Assembly: GCF_027744825.2 (NCBI RefSeq)
Contig: NC_071343.1
Location: forward strand, 9,632,866-9,696,865
Length of the DNA: 64,000 nt
Reading direction: 5' to 3'
Source of the DNA: Synchiropus splendidus
Taxonomy: Eukaryota > Chordata > Actinopteri > Syngnathiformes > Callionymidae
Shown: positions 1 through 13,611 of the stretch, piece by piece
Position numbering within the stretch: the stretch's first letter is position 1
Layout of the letters: the number at the start of each line of letters is the position of its first letter
The notes under the pieces: generated by a model
Told to the model about the DNA's origin: nothing
What the model saw: only the letters and a program-made list of their open reading frames with translations
The model's database searches: none
Translations under genes and position numbers: made by a program

Positions 1-328
1 AGATATGTTGAAGTTCAGTGAAGTATTTTCAAATGTGGCGAAGATCAATGAGATATGAAAGCGTAAAAAATAGAAGACGATTTACCAGTTTGGCTGATGG
101 CCTTTTATTTGTAATCGTTTATAGGAGAAAAAATATTTTGATAGAAGTATGCTTTATTTTTTTGATAATACTGTAGATTAGGGAACTTATATTCTTGTGA
201 ATAAACTGCTTGTTTGTATCTCTATAAGCAGAATATTAGCCAGGAATTCATCTCTATAAAGTCCAAATTAGCATCGAGTGAAGCCTTACTGTCTTTTACT
301 CTGGAATGGTTCGCTACTACCCTGAAAT

Positions 329-403
329 TTCTTCTTCTTCTTGTTCTTCTTCTTCTTCTTCTTCTTCTTCTTCTTCTTCTTCTTCTTCTTCTTCTTCTTC
401 TAC

Positions 404-449
<46 letters not shown>
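329..449. repeat. Compound microsatellite (CTT)n followed by (TTA)n
   Basis: About 24 CTT units, with one interrupting G near 343, run to about 401. About 15 TTA units follow directly. Open frames rich in Leu, Phe or Ile over this stretch are translations of the repeat and not genes. Confidence 0.95.
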
Positions 450-451
<2 letters not shown>

Positions 452-3400
452 CATATATTATATTTTCTAAATTATTTTGAAGGATTTATGTTTGGAAAAA
501 AATGTAGTTATAGCTTAAACAATGATACATGATGGAAAACATTTTAAATCTAAAACTTTTTTGTACAACTCAAGCATGTGTCAAATTTAAAAGTCATTTT
601 ACTGCACAGTTATGGGAATGGTTATACTTCATATTAGGGTCTCATCTCATAGTGTGTCTCCCGAGTGACAGAACTACTCGCCTTATCTCTGAGGGAGATG
701 CTGGCCACCCGTCAGATCAAGCTCATTTCAGCTCTGCCCTTTGGCTCAGCTCTCTCTTACACACAACAGTGCAGTAGAGCGACTGCAATACCAACCCTGC
801 TGTACCGATTCACCAAACCATCTCCAACTTCGTAACGCCCCGAGTTGAGAACAAGATCTCAAGAGACCTCCACTTGAAGAAGGAGCTCATTCCTCACCTG
901 GAGAGAGCAATCCATCCTTTTCTGGATGAGGTCCATCCCTCCCAACAGACCATATAATGAAAGACGATAACTTGGAAAATAAAGAATATTTTCTCTCTGG
1001 CATGCTCTGGTGGGCCGCTCGGTTCATAAACTGCTAGCCTTGTCATAAGTAATGTGTTGTATGTTAGCTTTGTAATGAAAGACTTGGGCGGAGTGTCATC
1101 CATTGACCTCTGTATCACTTTAGAACATGGACCAAGCAAGTCCGGTTCCTCGACTCTGTGACCTCGCTGTGGAGCGTCTGCAGTAACCACTTTCCCTGCT
1201 GGTTCCCCCTCAGATTCATGAGAATCCGCCTCCCCTTATTTATGATTTGATGATCTTCAAAGGGGGTGGGGCTACACGTTTTCTTTTTAATTCATTGCGT
1301 CTGATATGAAATTGTCTAGAGGTCAGAGTTTGTGTGTTATGGATGTCCTCCTCGTCTGTCCTGCCTTTTATTTTTTTCCTTTGTCCTCACAACAACATGA
1401 TGGATGTCAGGTCAGCGAGTGAGCAGTGGCTGTCAGCTGACCGCTCAAATAAATCCACATGACACAAGGTGAGGATTCACAGGCAGCTCACGGACGCTCA
1501 TGATCGTGAAGGACAACCCAAAAATATAACAATAATATCTTAATACAGCTCATGAGTTTCGCAATATAGAAGTTCAATGACATTTCCACCTTTTGTCTTC
1601 CAGTAATTTACAGTTTTCCCTTTTTTATTTTTTCACATTACGTCACCTATTTTTTGTTATATCTCAAACACTCTTTCCTCCTTAATCTTACATTCTTTGT
1701 AAGATGTAGCAATGTAGCAAGAGGACAATCTAACCTTTGGACTTGGCAACTTCACGTTTACTTCACTGGCTCTGAACCTCTCTTTGATGGCTTCACACCG
1801 CAGCTGCGTCCTGTGGGTTCGATTTGACGGTGATCGTGAGGCTCCAGAAGGGTTTGGTGATGATCTTGGCGCTGCTAGAAAGATGAAGTGAGATGGAGTT
1901 GATGCTTTGGCACAGACTGAAGCGCAAAAAGACTCAGCTCACAGTCTCTCACTCAAGACAAGACGAGACCGTATTGATCTGCTTGTGAGGAAATTCACCA
2001 CAGCACATGAAAGAAACATTTCATTGACGTGTTACAGGGTGATTTACAGCACAAACAACAACACAAAGTTGTGTTTCAATGTTAGGTGGTGCTCTTTCAT
2101 GATTATTTCAGCACAAATATGTTTTTTCATTGTAGCTGCTCCCTCTAAAATTTTTTATTTTTTTTTGTTATTGAATTCTTTTTTTTCCCAAGGTTCATTT
2201 AATATTAAAGGTCAAGTTGTTATTTTTACAGAGTCTTGTTCGCACGCTTTAGTCCAAGTCTCAAGCTTGCAGTGATGTCATCTGTCGCGAGGAGTTTAAA
2301 TCCGATATGAAAATGAAACGGTCAGAGCATGTTAATGTTCCAGATGAGGACCTAATTAGCTGGCTGAATTTAGTGTTGGGAACATCGAGCAGAAAACATC
2401 TTATTAAAGCACTTCTCGCTCTGATGTGTCCGGCAGTGAACTCGCAACCTGCCGCGAAGTCACTAAATGTTAATGAGTTTCTCATCGCCTCAAGAAACTT
2501 CCCAATTAACATAGAAAAGTTTTGGTGTTGCCACCTGCCTGACGTCTCCAGGTGTGTCAGGAACAGAGGGGAAGCTCCCTCTGACCAGTGTTCCTCCAGA
2601 GACTTCTGTTCCAGCTGTGGCTGGAGAAATAACAGTGTGGAAGGGATGCGGCTTTCCTGCTCAGGCTCTGAAGAGTCTTATCATTCTGTTCAACTGTTCA
2701 TTTTAAAGTGTACTGTTACTACTACAAGTCCCATAATGCTTTGCAGCAACAAACTAAATTCTGTTTTTCCTGCAGCTTCGATAGTATCTTCTGCTGGAGC
2801 TAGCGTGGCTCTATAAAATATCGTCTTGATTCCGAAAAATCCCATTTGTTTTACTCTCCATTTCGTTTTCACTTGGCTCCATGCCTTGAACTCTAAATAA
2901 TCCAGTCTTCTATTGTCCCTCAATGTATGACTGATAATGATTTTCAATTCAGTTATTGAACATGTGTCACACATTCAACTGATCTGTTCCTTGTACCTAT
3001 CTCTTTTCTTCCCAGGTGAGTGATTTCTGTTCTTGTCTCTTTTTTTTTTCTCATTCCCCCAATAAGTCAGTGTTTGACTAGGTCCATACCACATGAGCCA
3101 AAACATCCCCTCTAGTATGTGTTATATAGCTGAGTGAAATTGCCGCTTTTATTTATTACTTTTTCAGTTTGATTTTTCTAAAGTTTGACTTGGGACGAGC
3201 ACACATTCAACCAATCAAAACGCTCCTTCTTGACACACCACATACCAAAGCATTCAACATGATGGACCGCTTACTCTAATCTAGCATCCCAGCACCCGGT
3301 TCTTTCCGACAAAACACATAAAAACTACAAAGACAAAGACAACAACGGTAAAGACATCACCCATAATAGCTCTGGAGATTGAATATGATGAAGATGTGTG

Positions 3401-4934
3401 TACAGTCACGGTCATACCAATGCAAATTGCCTGCGTTGTGCTGAGGACTGGGTCGGCACTGAAAGGTGGATAATACAAGTGTCCACCCACTACATGTAAA
3501 CAGAGCGAGCAGCTTTCTCACTGAAGCTCTGCACAGCCCTGTCTGCCCCGTGGAAATTCCGTAATTCCATCCGTGATCATGGAAATCAAAGGGCCCTTTT
3601 ATTGGCTGTGACTTGCATGGCACGAGTGTTATGCATTTTATTGCATCACTCCTGATGCACATAGACAGGTGTGTCAATATTCTCATGCGATTTTTTCGCA
3701 ATTTTGTGCCTTTTATTTGCTTCACCTCTGTTGTGCAAGGACCTTAAATGCCTTCATTGGAGCATGAACATTCCTCTTCAGAAATTCAGTCACTCTTGCC
3801 CTCTTAGGCTCCTACTACATAACTACGTCCTCCCTTGTCTCCTAGATCTGGAGGTCGTTTTCAAATTTACTATATTTACTCCAAAACTTCGATCAGAAAC
3901 ACGCCCACAAATGTCGCTCATATTGAAGATACATCTGCTTGTGTCAAGTCTAAGTCAAAGTCTGGGTCTTGTATTGGTGTTGACCTCCACATGCACCGTG
4001 TATTTATAATGTTTTCTGGTACAGCTACAGTCATTTCTGAAGGCATCTGTTTAACTCCGAGGACCTCCGTACACGACAGCACGCAGCTTCAGCCTCTCTG
4101 AAGACGCCGTTGCCAAAGTCAAAGACAGCTCGAGGGCTTTCGGAAGATTCCTGCTCGGCCGCCAAACCTTGTTGATCAGTCGTGCAGAATGCAAAAACAA
4201 GCGATTGAGAAAGAGCGTGCTTGAGCTCTGTGAGGCCGGCGGTCTTTGATCGGCGAGGGGGGGGGGTCGAAGCTTCCCACTCCACGCTCGCTGTGCAAAG
4301 AGCCAGCGGCTGTATTGATTTAGAATAATGCTTCGTGCCTCTTCTGGCTGCATACATACATAATTTGTCTTCATTACGTCGCGAGCTGAGGAGCAGCTCG
4401 GTGCTCGTGCTTTTATTTCCAAGGCTCCGTAAATTTCCAAAGAAAGGGTCAGAAAGGGTTCCAACAGCAGCGTATGCTGGATTCCAAAAATGCAACAGAA
4501 GAAATCTGTTCACATCTACAGTTCCATTAATATTTCATTTAAAAAAAAAGTTTCAAAAAAATGAATGACTCCAAATTCATCAAATTTAAGAGGAATCTGT
4601 GGACATAAGTTTAAACATCAGGGCACCGGTTTTCCAGTGATCAGAGCATTCTCTGTTGCATTAAGCAGAACGATCTTGAAGATTTTTAAACCTACACTTT
4701 CTGTCCACCATTGTAATCTCATGCAGTCTCCATCATGGATGTTTTGGTTTGACATCACATTGCTTAGTGTGGTGTCCCTCTTTTTGAGTTTGTACTCAAA
4801 TTATCTGTGTTTTTTGTGTTGACAAATTACTTTTGTCTGCAGTGAATTCATACATAATTCCACATACAGTGGATTGTCATTCATTTTGCTCTGTTTTCTT
4901 GCTCTCCAATGGGTTGAGAAGCAGCAATGGTATG

Positions 4935-5133
4935 TAGTGATGGCCTGATGAGGCTTCATGAAACAGTGCCCTTATTTTCACAGCCCACTAGATGGCACCC
5001 TCTGCTAGAAGATCTTTGTATAAGAACAACAATTTCAAAGAAACTGCAATAAAGTTTCTGATCTGACAGCACCACCTACTGAGCTCTGAACATAAGGACA
5101 CTGCTTTGTGACGGTTTATCAATCCGTCACCAA
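4935..5133. mobile_element. Fold-back hAT-type MITE, copy 1
   Basis: It begins TAGTGATGGCCTGATGAGG followed by CTTCATGAAACAGTG. Its second half reads back in inverted form (GCACCACCTACTGAGCTCTGAA, then a decayed TTTGTGACGG terminus). The core CACTAGATGGCAC is shared with the copies near 8434, 10997, 37364 and 59491. It has no coding capacity. The right end is diverged, so the boundary is approximate. Confidence 0.65.
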
Positions 5134-5211
5134 TGACTGATACTCCAAAGTTAGCTGGGTTCGGAGAACTAGGTCTCCATTTCTGTTCTTGCCCCAAGAT
5201 TCACTGTCGGA

Positions 5212-5231
5212 TGACGTCAGCTGTGATGTCA
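5212..5231. promoter_or_regulatory. Pair of CRE-like sites
   Basis: A perfect TGACGTCA palindrome (5212-5219) is followed after four bases by TGATGTCA (5224-5231). These match CREB/ATF-type sites by sequence. The pair is 13 kb upstream of the only gene seen, so a functional link is speculative. Confidence 0.2.
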
Positions 5232-7556
5232 TTTGAGTAGGACTCTACGGTCCTTTGGTTGCTTCCTTCAAAGTGAAGTCAAGCAGTGTTGATAATATTG
5301 AACGGAATTATAGCAAGTTACGGAACAAAGCATAAGCTATTTCAGATACTTGAAAGAATATTATGGGAGGCATGTTGTCTCTTACCAGAGAAAATCTTCC
5401 AAGGATCAGTGCTTAGCTCTACATGAGCCTGAAACTACTTGTAGATCAAAATACTGTTTACAACTTTAAAATGAATCACAGGAACAAGGCAAATTGAGTA
5501 ACTAAATAAACAAATATTTACTCCTCATGAGTTTTCATCCAGAAAGTTATAAAATATTAACATCCTTATTCTGGCGTAACAAAGTCTGCACTGGCCGTCT
5601 TTCGAGACGCCTCATCTCACTGGAGCCTCTAGGCTGCTCAGTGCAGGTTTGGAGTATCAAATTGAAGCAGAAACATGTTGTATTTTTACATCGAGAGACT
5701 GTGTTTTATGTTCTTATGTCCAGAGAAACTCTCTGTTTGCTTGTTCGTTGTAGACTCAGTGCTTGCTGTGAGGATGCTGCTATTGTACTCAGTTTGTTAT
5801 GCTCTTTTAAATTCCATGTAACTCTTTGGTGGGTTTATCAGACTCAAACCCCTGATGGAAATGGCTTTTGACAAGCACTCAGTCGCTTTGCTTTGATGCT
5901 ACTTTGGGAAACTGAGTTTAGGGAAAAATGAATGGGGAATTTCCGTTGTACCTACTAAAATAGTCATGTGGAACAACATAGACGCTCTTTGTTTGTTGTA
6001 TTTGTACATAGCAATACAGCTTATATCCAACATACACGTTGTTTCACTCAACAAGGATTTTAAAGCTGTGTGTATAGGGCACTTCACTGCCAGATAGCTA
6101 GGGCAGCAGGTCAGTCTTCAATGCTCATCGTAACTACCAGCTCGAAAAGCATTTAGTCATCACAGTGAGAAATGCTGTTGACAAACCGTACCAATGTTTG
6201 GGAAAACATACAGCTATCTCACGAATGAACTAACACACTGAGTGGCTACATGTGGTTGTACAAGAAGTGGTCTTCTTCCTTTTAAGTAAAAGCTGCATGC
6301 ACAACACTCAGCCGGGGCACTTAGAATAAACAACAATAACAACAAAAATTGGTCAGTTGAAGAGCTTTCACGTCTGATCTGAAGGTCGGAGCACCGAGTC
6401 CTCGGTAGGTGCTGAGTGGTTCTGAAAAACATAGCTGGCGTTTCACCGAAGCGCGACCGCAGTGAGTGTGAAGTGGAGTCGCATCTGGAAAAAAAAAATG
6501 GAACATATATTTCTGGGCTTTTTCTGAAATGCCCACTTTGGCAAGGGCATTCAAGAAAGAATTGTTATTTGTAAATGAGGTTCTGAAAAGCATGGAAGCA
6601 TTTTTTTATTTTAACATTTCCTTCTCTGCATCTAGCAGAACTTGCTGCTTGGAAAAGTCTTACATTTGGCCTCCATTGCGCCTTTGTTGCAGTTTATGAA
6701 AAAAAATTGGAATTATTATGTTTGCCTGTGTGTCACGCTTTTTCATGTTTTATGTATGTGTGTGGTTCCATTCATAAGCAATGTGAGAGGATGTGATAAA
6801 CGCAAGCAGACATGCCTCGATTTTTCATGCCTAAAATGCCTCGATTTTGGCAGGTTTTCTATACATTTCCATGACATAGTTGATTTAAAAAATAACTGTT
6901 TATGGAGGATCATGGTATTCTGACATGCTCTGAACCATGGTTTTTGTGAATTGTTCCATCCCTAATCTCTTGCTCTGTCAGTGTCTCAAAGCCCTTCCTC
7001 ACCTTGCTCTGTTATTACGATGACCTCTGGATAGTGGGGTTCGACATGCTCCTAAGCTGATCCTTTGCTCCTATTCTACTCATAATGCAGCTCTGATTCA
7101 TGTCTTTTGATGATGATGTCTCCCAAGCTAATCCTACTAAAGTAATTCTATGTTGGTATCATAATTCCAACCAAAGCAGAACTTAAACCGAGGAAGAGAA
7201 CCGTGGTGTACCTCATGTGGAAACTGTGTTCCACGCTCTGTTGCTTCCGTGACCTCCAACTGAGAAAGTTGAAGAAAAGACACAAGTCGCAAACACGCGT
7301 GATCCCCAAGAGTTTCCAACCAATTTCTTCATGTCAACCTGCCAGCAAAAAAACCCTCCTGGTCGAACCCCTGGTGAGTCGTGTGCTCATCACTAGTCAC
7401 AAATGGTGCCAAAACATCAGTAAATGAACATCAGCCTGTGTGAGTGAACTGAACATAAGCGCCCTGCTCTCTCCGGGAGACCCTTGTTAAGACTTCCTTC
7501 AGCTCATCTGACGCGCGCCGGGAGAAAGAAACCGACTGGATGACACTGCAATGTCA

Positions 7557-7570
7557 CCAGCAGGGGGCCC
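7557..7570 (+). promoter_or_regulatory. CTCF-like motif
   Basis: CCAGCAGGGGGCCC matches the CTCF core (CCAsyAGrkGGC) closely. Chance or repeat-derived matches occur, so occupancy is unknown. A second match in the same orientation lies at 56441-56454. Confidence 0.35.
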
Positions 7571-8433
7571 AATCTCAACCCAGGTGCAGAGGAGAGAATG
7601 GGTTTGTGTTGACAGCAAGCAGCTGCTGGAAAACATCAGCAGTGTGAGGCGTGTTTGCTTTGGTTAATGGAAAGCCAGTGGAAACAAATAATCTGGAGAT
7701 GCCTACGTGACAACTGGCAGACTCCAAATTTACCTCACTACTTTTCAGTCTGTTGAAAGTCTCAATGAAATAGTGACAAAAATAAACCGTAAAAACTGAG
7801 GTAGCAGGGCGCAAGAAAACAGGGTATGAAGAAGTAACTGGAAGGGAACCACTGTAACAAGCAGAAGTTTAGATCAGTTTTGAGGAGCAAACAAGGAACA
7901 GAGATTCATTCGCTTAGGCCCGCGGAGAAACCGCAGAATATCCCAGAGTGTGGGACTCAGGGACTCACTTGATCATCAGGTCCCATGGGCGCATTAGAAA
8001 AGAGAAAAAAAATGGAAATCAGATGCCCAGAGGGCCATTCTCCGTTCCAGGAGGAAAGAAACTTCTTTATTCCTTTTTATATTTGTGTATACTCCCATTT
8101 TTATTGTGCAACACAAGAAGTAGACTTGTTGATGCTGATGCTGCTGTTGCTTGAATAAGGATGATGAACATTTATGCTTCACTAAGTGCTGCCCGAAGTA
8201 AAGACCGCCGTTTGTTGCTCAGCATGAAATTGTGTTTTATTTCACACAATACTTCTGCATCTGTTTCAATGGAGTGAAAAACACAACTCTATGTCTGGGG
8301 AATGCTTTATTTGGCTTCAGTGTGAAATAAAAGATCCAGAAATGAAGGTGGCTGTACTTTTTTTAAAGCTTTTTCAATGTATGTAAGATTGCTAAAATGT
8401 CAAGACAACACTGCTTCTGTCCAATACTATCCA

Positions 8434-8638
8434 CCTCACCAGCCCATCATGACTGGTGAGGTTTCATGAAACAGAATCCTTATTTTCAAAGGTCAGTAGG
8501 TGGCACTCTCGCTTTAAAAATGTTGTGAGGTTTCACTATTGTCGTTGCTTAAGTCTAAAGATTTTAGAGCAGAAAGTGCCATCTAGTGGGCTCTGAAAAT
8601 GAGGTCACTGTTTCATGAAGCCTCATAAGCCCATCAGC
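8434..8638. mobile_element. Fold-back hAT-type MITE, copy 2, with 8-bp target duplication
   Basis: The element is flanked by perfect direct copies of ACTATCCA (8426-8433 and 8639-8646), the 8-bp duplication typical of hAT transposition. Inner terminal repeats are GGTTTCATGAAACAG on the left and CTGTTTCATGAAGCC on the right. Inside are AGGTGGCACTC and AGTGCCATCTAGTGGGCTCTGAAAA, which pair with each other. The extreme left end carries an extra hairpin, CCTCACCAG...CTGGTGAGG. It is non-coding and therefore non-autonomous. Confidence 0.75.
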
Positions 8639-10131
8639 ACTATCCATCTGGCATGCACATTGATAATCCCACTTCATTGGTTAAATGTCCAGACTTGACT
8701 AGCAGCAGTTGGACTGCAAGTTAGGGGTGAAATTTGTCTCATGTTGTTTGAAGCCTGAGCCTTTATGGTGCCATCTATTGAGCTCTTAAAGTTATGACGT
8801 GGTGTGGGTGAAATATATTGGATGTGCTGTCATGCCAAGAACAAAAAAACAAAACAGTCATTTTCATATCATGGTTTACGGCACTGGGACTCTGGAGTCA
8901 GATCCTTAAAATTGCTGCACAACAATATTTTGGTCTGCCGATGACTGCCAGCAACAAATATACTATGATCAATAGGTGTCTGGTCGCTATTCCATCATAC
9001 TTATGTTTTATAACTGACATTGCTCATCAAAAATACATTACATTTCCTAAATGATAAGTAAATTAAAAAGATGCCTGCGATATGTCCTTTAAAAAAACTC
9101 CCTCAGAAAGGTGACCCACGGACGACTGATTTTCACTTTGGACTTCCGAACTTTCTTTTGACTAAAACTCAAAAACATGCAGTTGTTCTCTAGTGTCTTA
9201 AAGGCGCAACAGAGTTTGACTCCAGCTTTGTGATTTACTAGTAATCTGGGATGTTGCTGAAAGACAGCGAGTGTATGAATGTGACGAGTTGAATGTGGAG
9301 TGAGACCTCTGTGCCCTTCGCTGCCGCTCTGCCATGAAACTTTCATCATCTGGCCAGTGGCGCGCAGTCCCTGAACGTCTTCTCTATATTGCCCCGGGGT
9401 CATGAATAGTTTATCAACAGCAAGCGCCACAGTAAAACGGCACCCCCGGGTGATCCCGCCTACATCGCTGACGGTGTCACGAGCCTGCCGCCAGCCGCCC
9501 ACTCGCCGCTGTAACTTCACAACCTGTCCTCGCTTCAAAGTAGTACCCTGCTGCTGATGCCCTGGACCTCTATAATTTCAGAGTGAGCTCGGGAGTGGCA
9601 CCGGCGCGCTCACTGAAGGTTTCTCACGTATACAAGGCCTTGCTCTTCATTACTCACAGAAGTGAAGAGATATTTCTAGGAAATCTTTGGCCATCTCTTC
9701 CTGCTTAGTATTTGCAGCACAGTCTGTCTTCCTCAGGCATGAATGTGTTAGAACTGTGGAACCAAAGATCAGTTTCATGGCTGCACTTATTTTGGTGTCA
9801 GTTTTCTGGTCTGATTTGTTTATACAGGCGCGATCCTGCCAACAATTCAATTTGGTATCCTGACGCATCATCCCGCATTCAGTTATATTAAATGCTATTA
9901 ATGCCCAAACTGATATTTATATTTATTTATTTTTCAGTGTTGTTGCTGATGTAGTCAGGACGTATTATAAATTATTAACATGACATTAAGTTGGAGGCAC
10001 TGTTCTCTATTTTCATCTGTGGATGAATATTCTGTGTACTTTGATGATGTTTTACCTCTTGGAATCAAACTAAACTCAACAATGAAAAATTCAGATCCGA
10101 GCACTGACTATGTTGCTGCAGACATTTAGTC

Positions 10132-10659
10132 CAGGCCTGGCCAAGCCACGGCTCTTTCCCCAGGTTCATGCGGCTCTTCACCAAATGAGCCGCCAACCTT
10201 GCTGCCATTTTGGTCAAGTTGTTACCGAGATGATCCTTTATACAGGAAATAAGACAAAAAGTAATAGCTATTCCGGCGAAATGTCAAAATACTGTTCAAA
10301 GACTTTGGCTTGTGCTTAACTTTGAAACATAAACAATAAGCCCCGTGCTCTTGGAGCACGTTCAATGCCGATGCGAGTCATGGTCCTAAGACTCAGAGCC
10401 ACATTGTCATTCCCTAAACTAAACGTATAGCATGTGTTTCATCTATTATTCTTTGTCGATCATTCGAAGTCTGTTTAATTCAGTGGAGTGAAGATGAGGC
10501 ACTCCGGTCTGCAGCAGTAAAATAAATGGTGCACACATTTCTATCTATACCGCTTGATATTTAAGCCTTACAGCCTCACAAATTTGTAGGATGTGGCTCT
10601 TTTCAGCAGCACAGCAAAACAGTGTGGCTCTTAGTCTCTGACTGGTTGGCCACCCCCTG
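10132..10659. mobile_element. Non-autonomous hAT element (528 bp)
   Basis: The termini CAGGCCTGGCCAAGCC and GGTTGGCCACCCCCTG are imperfect inverted repeats of the CAGGGGTGGCCAACC type. They are bounded by an exact 8-bp duplication, ATTTAGTC (10124-10131 and 10660-10667). Further TGGCTCTT/AGCCACGGCTCTT-like subterminal repeats lie inside. No transposase is present. Confidence 0.85.
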
Positions 10660-10996
10660 ATTTAGTCTCTTTAGCTTAAAAGCATCACGTCTAGTCAGTG
10701 TTCACGTCTGTGTAATCCGGGATGCACTCAGCTCCACTTTCAAAGCAACAACGCTTAACCAGGTGACAGTGACTCAGTTAAGTTAACCAATAATCTGCTC
10801 TCTTGGTTAGAAAGAGTCTAAGAAAAATGCCACCTCCATGCGTTTATGAGGACCTGTAGGGTCCCTATGCATCCTGGAGTATCCTGCAGGGGTTGGCGTT
10901 GGGTGATGCTCCTGTCACTCTGTGTATTTAATCGTGTCACTTTGTATTTATAGCACCTTAAATGAGCATGTGCTGCATAAGGTGCTATTTAAAGTT

Positions 10997-11148
10997 GTGA
11001 TCGGGGGTGAGGCTTCACGAAACAGAGCCCACTAGATGGCACTCCATGCAGTATACAGTCTAAGTATACAGATGTTTCAAAGGAGGGCACCACCTTTTGA
11101 GCTCTGAAAATAAGGACAGTGTTTCATGAAGCCTCACCAGGCCATCAC
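10997..11148. mobile_element. Fold-back hAT-type MITE, copy 3
   Basis: The left end GTGATCGGGGGTGAGGC with TTCACGAAACAG and the right end GTTTCATGAAGCCTCACC with AGGCCATCAC are inverted. The core CCCACTAGATGGCACTCC matches copy 1. This copy is shorter than the others (about 150 bp). Confidence 0.65.
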
Positions 11149-13127
11149 CTGCACGCCCCAGCTCCTCCTGGGGAAACACCTGTGCGTCAACATGTAACAC
11201 GAGAGGCTGACTTTGGTGTCAACTTTGGGGGCAAGTCTTCTTGAAAATAGTCATCATTTCATGGATTGGAATTGAGACTGTTTTGGTCCTGAGAAAGACA
11301 AATAAGGTGTGCTTGATTGGTTGGAATAAAAACCTGCACCGCCGTGGCCCTTTGAGGATCAACTTGAGCACCTCTGGTCTACACTTTAGATTTAAGACGG
11401 GAATACTGGAGTGCTGTCCTCACTGTTTAGCCTTCACCAGGATGTAATGTGGTCAAAAACAGTCGCTCATACATAACTGAAAACATACATACATATATTC
11501 CAACTTTCCCTCAAATCCACAAACACCACCGAAAACAAGTCTCCTTGAAGAGGAGACATTTTCTCCTCAGCTCATATTTTATCATATTTATATTAAATCA
11601 CTCTCAGCTGGAGATAAAAGGATCCATCTCAGCTTTATCCGATGAATCCATCTTCCATGCGGATTCCATGCGTGCCTTTCTTCCTCTTCCAAATCTATAA
11701 ACTCCATTAGTGTCTTGGAAAATGGTGCAGCAGCGAAGGTTAATGCTAATGTAATCCCCCCCTAATGCTCTTGCAATAAACACAGAAGTACTGTTTCCAC
11801 TGAACTTCTTTTGTGAGAAACATTTCTGTTGACCTTCAAACACTGCCACGTGCTTCCTCTATAATCACACCACATCTTTGGCATTCGGACGCCGGTGTGG
11901 GTCAAAGACAGGATGTCAAGGAGAGTGCTTTTTTTTTTACCCTTCAAAGGAGAGATATTTAATCCGCACTAAATGGCAGTGTGAAGGCTCTTTATACTTT
12001 CATGTAACTTCCAAGTGAACACATAAAACTCTGAAAAGGCAGTGTGTGTGTGGTTCATCTTGAAGCAAATATGGTTGATGCCACTCTCTTTCTCAAATAG
12101 ACTGTACACATCAGAACTGCTGTGCAAGGTAAACGTGTTGTGCGATCGGTCTTCTGATGGACTGCTGACCTCTGCGTGGAGTCCATGTCCTGGCACAGGA
12201 CAGCTTTGGAGTGAGTGCTGACTAGCTTGCTGTTGAGGTGAACATATATAACCTCATTGAAATTCCTTATATGCAGGCTTCACATGCCTCACCAGCGCAG
12301 TCAGCGGAGCCTTCTATAACCACCTCTTCTGTCTAGCTAGAGATGTGCTTCAGCCTCCCTGTGTTCCAGATCACTCACCTCGATCCAAGCTTCGGTCAGT
12401 GTTGTACTGGAGTCCAGTCCGGTGTGAGCAGCTCTTATCCACATCTGACTCAACCTTGCCGCCTCACATTCTTCCACCTCACCAGCGAGTGTACAAAATA
12501 TGGAAGAAACATGTTTTACATTTTCATAACGTCTCCTGCCAACTCAAAAGTCACAGTACTTAAAGGTTTCAAGAGCTATGCTTTATGCTGTGTGAAATAA
12601 TCTTACATCATCTTCAGAGTTGGTTCTGTTGAGATCGAATACTAAATAAGTGTGAAACTTTCTAAGTGATGAAAAATTCAGCGCAGGATTGCTGCCTGAT
12701 CCTGGGATGCACCTCGATGATTTCACGAGAAGATGTTCTGTCTGATGACCCGTATAGTGTCAATGTAAACAAGTGACTGAGCTTTAATATCAACAAATAC
12801 ATGCTGTAACATTGTGTGGTGGCTGGATGTTCAAATTGTGCCAGTGAAGTTGTAAGCCTGTTCTTGATCCCAACATATAGAGATCTTCTTTTTTTAAAAG
12901 TGGGTGAAGCAAGTTGAGAGAAGAAGCGACAAGAGGCAACCAGTGTCGTCTTCCATTCTCTGCTACTGACATTTTTGGGGAGTGGCCTGAGGCCTGAAGT
13001 TATCCCAAATGAATTTGCTGCCTTTGCCACAATTGTCAAATGAAAAGAAAGCCCAAAAGATAATATAAACTAAAATAGCTGAGAAAAAGCAACACTGAAA
13101 AGTCCCTCTATTTACTTTATGTTACAA

Positions 13128-13611
13128 CAGAGGTGGGCAGTTAAATTTCCCAAAGGGCCACATTATAGACTGTGACTGTTGTGAAGGGCCATCATGCCAA
13201 ACGAAAGGCGGCGATGGCTACGAAACGTGCCGGGAAAAAAAACAACTTAAGTAACGTGAATGGAATGAACCATTGAATATACAATGGAAGCAAGGACATT
13301 AAGAAGTGTAAATATGGCATGAAACCTTTTTTTACATCCATTATATTTGAAAATAAATCATAAAACTTATAAACATCTAAGATGATTCAACTAACTTTGA
13401 GAAAAATACTTACTGATAAGGCAAATGAAGAATCAAAAATTTAGTCATGAACCTGTCGTATTTACTATTGAACCAGTACGGCCTAAAACGGACGCGACAG
13501 AAAACTGACAACTTATCAGTTGTATCATTTTTTTGTCTGTCATCTGGAGGGCCACAAAAACACAGGCAAAGGGCCGCATGTGGCCCCTGGGCCACATTTT
13601 GCCCAAGTCTG
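13128..13611. mobile_element. Non-autonomous hAT element (484 bp)
   Basis: It starts CAGAGGTGGGCA and ends TTTTGCCCAAGTCTG, an inverted pair. Subterminal AAAGGGCCACATTATAG and GGGCCACATTTTGCCC are also inverted. It is flanked by TGTTACAA (13120-13127) and TGTTACAG (13612-13619), a 7/8 match to an 8-bp duplication. The termini are of the well-known hAT type rich in GGGCCACAT. No transposase frame is present. Confidence 0.85.

Noticed and set aside
214..532. Open frames encoding poly-Leu/Ile and poly-Phe/Leu proteins
   Set aside because: They are translations of the (CTT)n(TTA)n microsatellite.
2307..2816. 169-codon open frame on +
   Set aside because: No domain, no codon bias, and no splice sites linking it to other coding sequence. 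The underlying DNA looks like unique non-coding sequence.
4031..4513. 160- and 137-codon frames on -
   Set aside because: Two overlapping frames in a GC-richer patch with no recognisable protein feature; long open frames are expected by chance there.
9089..9538. 149-codon open frame on -
   Set aside because: No family resemblance and isolated in a GC-richer patch.
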